Source: Dyadobacter sp.
GTDB taxonomy: Bacteria; Bacteroidota; Bacteroidia; Cytophagales; Spirosomataceae
Direction: 5' to 3'
Assembly: GCF_017744695.1 (NCBI RefSeq)
Contig: NZ_JAGIAS010000001.1
Coordinates: 587,013-651,012 of the forward strand
Length of the DNA stretch: 64,000 nt
Shown piece by piece: positions 60,488 to 64,000 of the stretch. Every line of letters starts with the position of its first letter. Positions within the stretch are counted from its first letter, which is position 1. The translations under genes and the position numbers were made by a program. The notes under the pieces are model-generated. The model worked only from the letters and a program-made list of their open reading frames with translations. It was not told where the DNA came from and did no database searches.

Positions 60488-62119
60488 TTATCGGGCGTCC
60501 GCCATAAACTTCCCGATTTCGCCGGCGTACGCGTCGGCATACCTGGTCTTCTCCGCTTCGGTCCAGCCCAGTTCGCCCGCCATTAGATCAGCAACAACCG
60601 GCAGGGAGTTTAAGGTTTCATCCCAGTCGGTAATTTCGAGGCGGATACGGCGCGCCAGGAAGTCGCGCGGAGTGACCACCATTTCATTCCGAACGGCGTG
60701 CACCACTTCTGCACGGATATACGGATAAGCCTGGCTCAGCCTTTCTTTCAGCTGCGCATCCTCGCGTGCGAGCGACGCTACCATGTGCGCGCGCGAGCCG
60801 TATTTACGTGCCAAATGCCGCGCAATGTCTTCCGGCAAGGCATATTGCGCCTGAATATCCTGCCAGCTTTTAGCCTGATAGTTTTCACCTCCGGCCAATA
60901 TGTAGTCCGCCGTTTTGCAGGCGCCACCCGCGCCAAGTATCTTGTCGGCCTCATCGACCGTATCTTTCGCCATGAGGCGATAGGTAGTCCATTTACCTCC
61001 GAGCAAACTGACAAGTCCCGAGGTTTCATCGATCTCCACCTCGTGGTCACGCACCAGGCTCTTGGTAGATTTGGACGGGTCCGCTGCCAGCAGAGGCCTC
61101 AGCCCGCCAAAACCGGCCCTGAGCTCGCTTGGGTCGATCGGCTTGGCCAGGTAGGGATTCAATGTGGCCGCCAGATACTCCCTCTCCGCCCTGTTAAGAG
61201 TCGGTTCCGCGTCAATCTCGTCGCATTCGGTATCGGTCGTGCCGATCATCGTCGAACCTTCGAACGGGATAGCGAATACCACGCGTCCGTCGGAGGTTTT
61301 CGGGATCAGCATCGCATACTCACTGTTCAGTGTATTGTGGGGCAATGCCAGGTGGACGCCTTTGCTCGGCCGGATACGCTCGCTCAACACGGCGTTCGCC
61401 ATGAGCCTGATATGGTCTGAAAACGGTCCGGTGCAATTGATGACCAGTTTCGCGCGGATAGTCAACTTCTGTCCGCTCAGCGCGTCGGTCGCCTGCACCG
61501 CATTCAACTTGCCACTACCATCTTTCCCGAATCCATTTACCTCCACATAATTGGCCACCGCCGCTCCATTCTCAGAGGCCGATTGCGCCAACGCAAGGCA
61601 GTATCGTGCATCGTCGAGCTGGCCGTCGTAGTAGAGCACGCCGCTATGCAGCTTTTTCCGGTCGAGCGTAGGAATTTTGTCCAGCACTTCCTGCTTGTTC
61701 AGCCATTTGCTTTTCGGCAGAGTATCATTGGTCGCAAAAGTGTCGTACAGCGACAGGCCGATCTTGAAATACAGGCCTTCCAACCAGGAGTTGACCGGCG
61801 TCATCAGCGCGAGCGGGCGCGCAAGATGCGGCGCATTTTTCAACACAATGTGTCGCTCTTCCAGACCGTGGCGGACCTGTTTGAGCTGCGCGAAATCGAG
61901 CTTTTTAAATGCCTGTTCGAGGTAGCGGACGCCACCGTGGATCAGCTTGGTGGAACGGGAAGATGTTTCGGAAGCAAAGTCCTTTTTATCGATCAGGGCG
62001 ACCTTATATCCCCTTAAAACCGCATCCAGGGCACATCCGGCCCCACTGGCACCTGCGCCGATGATACAGATATCGAAGAATTCATTTTGTAACCTGGCAA
62101 GCGATGTGGTGCGGTTCAT
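60488..62119 (-). CDS. glpD: Aerobic glycerol-3-phosphate dehydrogenase
   Basis: 543 residues. It oxidises sn-glycerol-3-phosphate to dihydroxyacetone phosphate at the inner membrane, passing electrons to quinone. The FAD site DICIIGAGASGAGCALDA is at residues ~16-33. The GlpD hallmark KLIHGGVRYLEQA follows near residue 58. The substrate-site MIGTTDTECDE (~265) and a DUF-like C-terminal helical domain are present. A good -7 box (62159-62166) lies 40 nt upstream. It marks the boundary of the pigment cluster, although its transcript may run on into the CLF gene 56 nt downstream. Confidence 0.93.
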   Translation of the reverse strand: MNRTTSLARLQNEFFDICIIGAGASGAGCALDAVLRGYKVALIDKKDFASETSSRSTKLIHGGVRYLEQAFKKLDFAQLKQVRHGLEERHIVLKNAPHLARPLALMTPVNSWLEGLYFKIGLSLYDTFATNDTLPKSKWLNKQEVLDKIPTLDRKKLHSGVLYYDGQLDDARYCLALAQSASENGAAVANYVEVNGFGKDGSGKLNAVQATDALSGQKLTIRAKLVINCTGPFSDHIRLMANAVLSERIRPSKGVHLALPHNTLNSEYAMLIPKTSDGRVVFAIPFEGSTMIGTTDTECDEIDAEPTLNRAEREYLAATLNPYLAKPIDPSELRAGFGGLRPLLAADPSKSTKSLVRDHEVEIDETSGLVSLLGGKWTTYRLMAKDTVDEADKILGAGGACKTADYILAGGENYQAKSWQDIQAQYALPEDIARHLARKYGSRAHMVASLAREDAQLKERLSQAYPYIRAEVVHAVRNEMVVTPRDFLARRIRLEITDWDETLNSLPVVADLMAGELGWTEAEKTRYADAYAGEIGKFMADAR

Positions 62120-62158
62120 TGAGACTTAAAGCAGATTCAGCGTAGTTGTGACCAGCTG

Positions 62159-62166
62159 CAAAAGTA
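62159..62166 (-). promoter_or_regulatory. Candidate -7 box of glpD
   Basis: Reads TACTTTTG on the minus strand, an exact TAnnTTTG, about 40 nt upstream of the glpD ATG. A clear -33 TTG was not found. Confidence 0.5.
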
Positions 62167-62317
62167 CGAAGTTGCGCCGGGAAATAACCATATTATCAAA
62201 TCAATATGCGCTGGCAATTTTGGCATAATAATTGCATCTTACCGGCAAGAAAGTTAACATTACCGCTACCTTTCATTTACAAACTCAAATCTATTATCTA
62301 ACCAAAACCAACAAAAC

Positions 62318-62785
62318 ATGGGCTTAATCTCTTTTATCAAAGGCGTTGGAGAAAAAGTATTCGGTGGTAAAGATGCTCCCGCAGCAGCTCCTACCCCGGA
62401 AGCAGAACCGCTGCGGGCCAGCGCATTACTCGCGCACGTGAAGTCACTCGGACTTGCGTATAACAGCCTTACAGTGAAAACATCGGGTGACACGGTTACC
62501 CTCGAGGGCGAGGTTGCCCAACAGCAGGACGCGGAGAAAATCGCATTGGCCGTAGGTAACGTGGAAGGCGTAGGCGTGGTCGACAACCGCCTGTCGGTCG
62601 CAACACCGGAGCCGGAAGCAACCTATCACACGGTTGTAAAAGGCGATACCCTCTCCAAAATCGCCCAGACTGTTTACGGCGACATGATGAAATACCCGAT
62701 CATCTTCGAAGCCAACAAGCCTATGTTGAAGGATCCCGATCTGATTTATCCGGGACAGGTATTGCGGATTCCGGCGTTGAAATAG
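62318..62785 (+). CDS. BON-LysM domain protein, Kbp/YgaU-like
   Basis: 155 residues, close to the E. coli potassium-binding protein Kbp (149). Residues ~35-95 are a BON domain (SLTVKTSGDTVTLEGEVAQQ, VGNVEGVGVVDNRLSV) and residues ~105-155 a LysM (YHTVVKGDTLSKIAQTVYGD ... IYPGQVLRIP). A short Ala/Pro linker precedes the BON. No signal peptide, so a cytosolic role in K+ or stress response is likely by homology. The gene is followed by the tandem repeat at 62816 and the hairpin at 63046. Confidence 0.85.
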   Translation: MGLISFIKGVGEKVFGGKDAPAAAPTPEAEPLRASALLAHVKSLGLAYNSLTVKTSGDTVTLEGEVAQQQDAEKIALAVGNVEGVGVVDNRLSVATPEPEATYHTVVKGDTLSKIAQTVYGDMMKYPIIFEANKPMLKDPDLIYPGQVLRIPALK

Positions 62786-62815
62786 TTGGGGATGTGAGCA
62801 GTAGGCTTTAAGCAG

Positions 62816-62982
62816 TAAGCTTTAAGCAGTAAGCAGTAGGCGTTAAGCTATAAGCAATAGGCTTTAAGCTGTAAGCTTTAAGCAGTAAGCAGTAGGCCTA
62901 AGCTATAAGCAATAGGCTTTAAGCTGTAAGCTTTAAGCAGTAAGCAGTAGGCGTTAAGCTATAAGCAATAGGCTTTAAGCTG
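62816..62982. repeat. Three tandem copies of a 56-bp unit
   Basis: Copies at 62816-62871 (56 bp), 62872-62926 (55 bp) and 62927-62982 (56 bp) are nearly identical; the second lacks one base and has a local CGTT to CCT change. Each is built from shorter words (TAAGCTTTAAGCAG, GCAGTAGGC, GCTATAAGC, AATAGGC). Partial copies flank the array on both sides (62796-62815 and 62983-62994), and at 63019-63044 similar words recur in inverse sense. There is no spacer structure and no plausible coding frame. It lies 30 bp past the Kbp-like gene. Confidence 0.88.
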
Positions 62983-63045
62983 TAAGCAATAGGCGAAGGC
63001 AGAATGTATATTGAGCATATAGCTTAAAGCTTAGAGCCTAAAGCA

Positions 63046-63104
63046 TTTCCAAGATCATAAAAAAAGGCAACCCGAAAGGTTGCCTTTTTTTATGATCTTG
63101 GAAA
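63046..63104. terminator. Perfect 27-bp hairpin terminator
   Basis: Bases 63046-63072 are fully complementary to 63078-63104, with a 5-nt CGAAA loop. The stem holds a 7-A run (63059-63065) facing a 7-T run (63085-63091), so it can act in both directions: for the Kbp-like gene and for rplI, whose stop is 4 nt away. Confidence 0.9.
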
Positions 63105-63107
63105 CAA

Positions 63108-63554
63108 CTAGTCTTCCGCTGCAACAACGTTCAGGGTAACTTTGTGTTTCACTTCTTTATGAAGGTCGATCAATGCGGCGTAAGTACCGATCGATTTCAC
63201 GTCATCCACAGTGATTTTCTTACGGTCGATATCGAAGCCTTTTGCTTTCAGGCTGTCAGCCACCTGTGTGTTGGTAACACGTCCGAAGATACGGCCGCTT
63301 TCACCTACCACAGTTTTGATATCGATTACCAGGTCGCCGATCGCCGTTGCGATATCTTCTGCGTCCTTTTTCAGCTTCTCAGCTTTGTGCGCAGCCTGAC
63401 GCACGTTTTCAGCAACGATTTTGCGGTTCGACTCATTCGCGAGCAACGCAAAACCTTGCGGGATGAGGTAGTTACGACCGTAACCTGCTTTCACAGTTAC
63501 GATATCGTTCTTGTAACCTACCCCAGCAATATCCGTTAAAAGTATGATTTCCAT
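63108..63554 (-). CDS. rplI: 50S ribosomal protein L9
   Basis: 148 residues, typical length. It binds 23S rRNA at the base of the L1 stalk. The N-terminal domain has the signature GVGYKNDIVTVKAGYGRNYLIPQGFA (residues 12-37), followed by a long helix with AEKLKKDAE and the globular C-terminal domain (VGESGRIFGRVTN ... DVKSIGTYAALIDLHKEV). It is the last gene of the rpsF-rpsR-rplI operon, 20 nt after rpsR. Confidence 0.97.
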   Translation of the reverse strand: MEIILLTDIAGVGYKNDIVTVKAGYGRNYLIPQGFALLANESNRKIVAENVRQAAHKAEKLKKDAEDIATAIGDLVIDIKTVVGESGRIFGRVTNTQVADSLKAKGFDIDRKKITVDDVKSIGTYAALIDLHKEVKHKVTLNVVAAED

Positions 63555-63574
63555 TATGATAGCTCTTTACTGTA

Positions 63575-63826
63575 TTATTTCAATTGGTCAGCAACAAACG
63601 GCAACAGGGCCAGGTGACGTGCTCTTTTAATTGCCTGTGATACTTTGCGCTGATATTTCAGGCTGGTACCGGTAAGGCGGCGCGGAAGGATTTTACCTTG
63701 CTCGTTTACAAGTTTCAGAAGGAAATCCGGGTTCTTGTAATCGATGTATTTGATGCCTGCTTTTTTGAAACGGCAGTATTTTTTGCGGTTAATGTTTTTT
63801 TCAACCGGCTCGTTTACGAGTGACAT
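63575..63826 (-). CDS. rpsR: 30S ribosomal protein S18
   Basis: 83 residues. The core motif [42 protein letters not shown] block is present (residues ~16-54), as is the [11 protein letters not shown]-terminus. S18 pairs with S6 on the 30S platform, and their genes are adjacent here: 3 nt separate the rpsF stop from the rpsR ATG. Confidence 0.97.
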   Translation of the reverse strand: MSLVNEPVEKNINRKKYCRFKKAGIKYIDYKNPDFLLKLVNEQGKILPRRLTGTSLKYQRKVSQAIKRARHLALLPFVADQLK

Positions 63827-63829
63827 AGC

Positions 63830-64000
63830 TTATGCGTTTTCGGTTTTTGACTCAGTTGCTTCTTCTTTCTTCTTGCCTACCAGACCCTTACGTTTTTTCT
63901 CGTTGTAAGCAATCGAATGCTTATCCAGGGCGATGGTCATAAAACGCAAAACGCGCTCGTCACGACGGAACTCGGTTTCCAAAACATCCACCACGTTTCC
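63830..64000 (-). CDS. rpsF: 30S ribosomal protein S6, C-terminal part (5' end outside window)
   Basis: The last 56 residues and stop codon are visible; the gene continues past the right edge. VLRFMTIALDKHSIAYNEKKRKG is the final strand/helix of S6, then a charged tail (KKKEEATESKTENA) typical of Bacteroidota S6. It heads the rpsF-rpsR-rplI operon. Confidence 0.93.
   Translation of the reverse strand, partial: GNVVDVLETEFRRDERVLRFMTIALDKHSIAYNEKKRKGLVGKKKEEATESKTENA

Noticed and set aside
62816..62982. CRISPR-like array
   Set aside because: The copies are directly tandem with no unique spacers, and no cas genes are present.

Overview
The window reads as chromosomal DNA of a Bacteroidota bacterium, most likely Cytophagales of the Dyadobacter/Spirosoma type. 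That placement is inferred from several things: a type IX secretion sorting tail, Bacteroidota-style promoters (TAnnTTTG boxes), many DUF1501/DUF1553/DUF1800 proteins, planctomycete-type cytochromes, secreted S9/M1 peptidases and a flexirubin-like aryl-polyene pigment cluster. Codon use looks moderately GC-rich throughout; the two toxin-antitoxin loci and some intergenic stretches look more AT-rich by eye. No rRNA, tRNA, insertion sequence, prophage or CRISPR array was found.

Layout. 1-7.5 kb: the end of an AraC regulator, a VOC protein, DUF3050-map, a siderophore-interacting protein with an AraC regulator, an M1 aminopeptidase lipoprotein and two small unknown genes. 7.5-18.2 kb: secreted S9 peptidase, DUF1080 protein, a fused cyclase-family protein, a sorbosone-dehydrogenase-like protein, an acidic protein, a GH2 glycosidase, a VapBC pair and a cellobiose-2-epimerase-like protein. 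18.2-31.5 kb: two sets of envelope/secreted DUF proteins (cytochrome/DUF2231, DUF1501, DUF1549-DUF1553; then DUF1501, DUF1800 and a T9SS cargo protein), with a DUF885 lipoprotein between them. 31.8-37.2 kb: methyltransferase-ribokinase-nucleoside hydrolase, an MFS pump, a secreted dienelactone hydrolase and a second TA locus whose toxin is frameshifted. 37.3-39.6 kb: K+-dependent membrane pyrophosphatase.

39.85-60.4 kb is the centrepiece: about 20 genes for an aryl-polyene/flexirubin-type pigment. A tyrosine ammonia-lyase makes the aryl starter. Two acyl carrier proteins, three intact ketosynthases, two cysteine-less ketosynthase homologues, a half-size ketosynthase, a ketoreductase, two hotdog dehydratases and a thioesterase build the polyene. 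An LpxL-type acyltransferase, a glycosyltransferase-DUF2062 fusion, a LolA-like protein, a polysaccharide deacetylase and a 1289-residue transporter-acyltransferase-methyltransferase fusion probably attach, modify and move it to the outer membrane. A CrtI-like oxidoreductase and a halogenase-like flavoprotein are candidate tailoring enzymes. Two arms diverge from a 146-bp region at 52.6 kb. The cluster is bounded by hppA and glpD, and the window contains no DarA/DarB resorcinol genes, no acyl/aryl-ACP ligase and no phosphopantetheinyl transferase.

60.5-64 kb: aerobic glycerol-3-phosphate dehydrogenase, a BON-LysM (Kbp-like) protein, a tandem repeat, a perfect 27-bp hairpin and the end of the rpsF-rpsR-rplI ribosomal operon.
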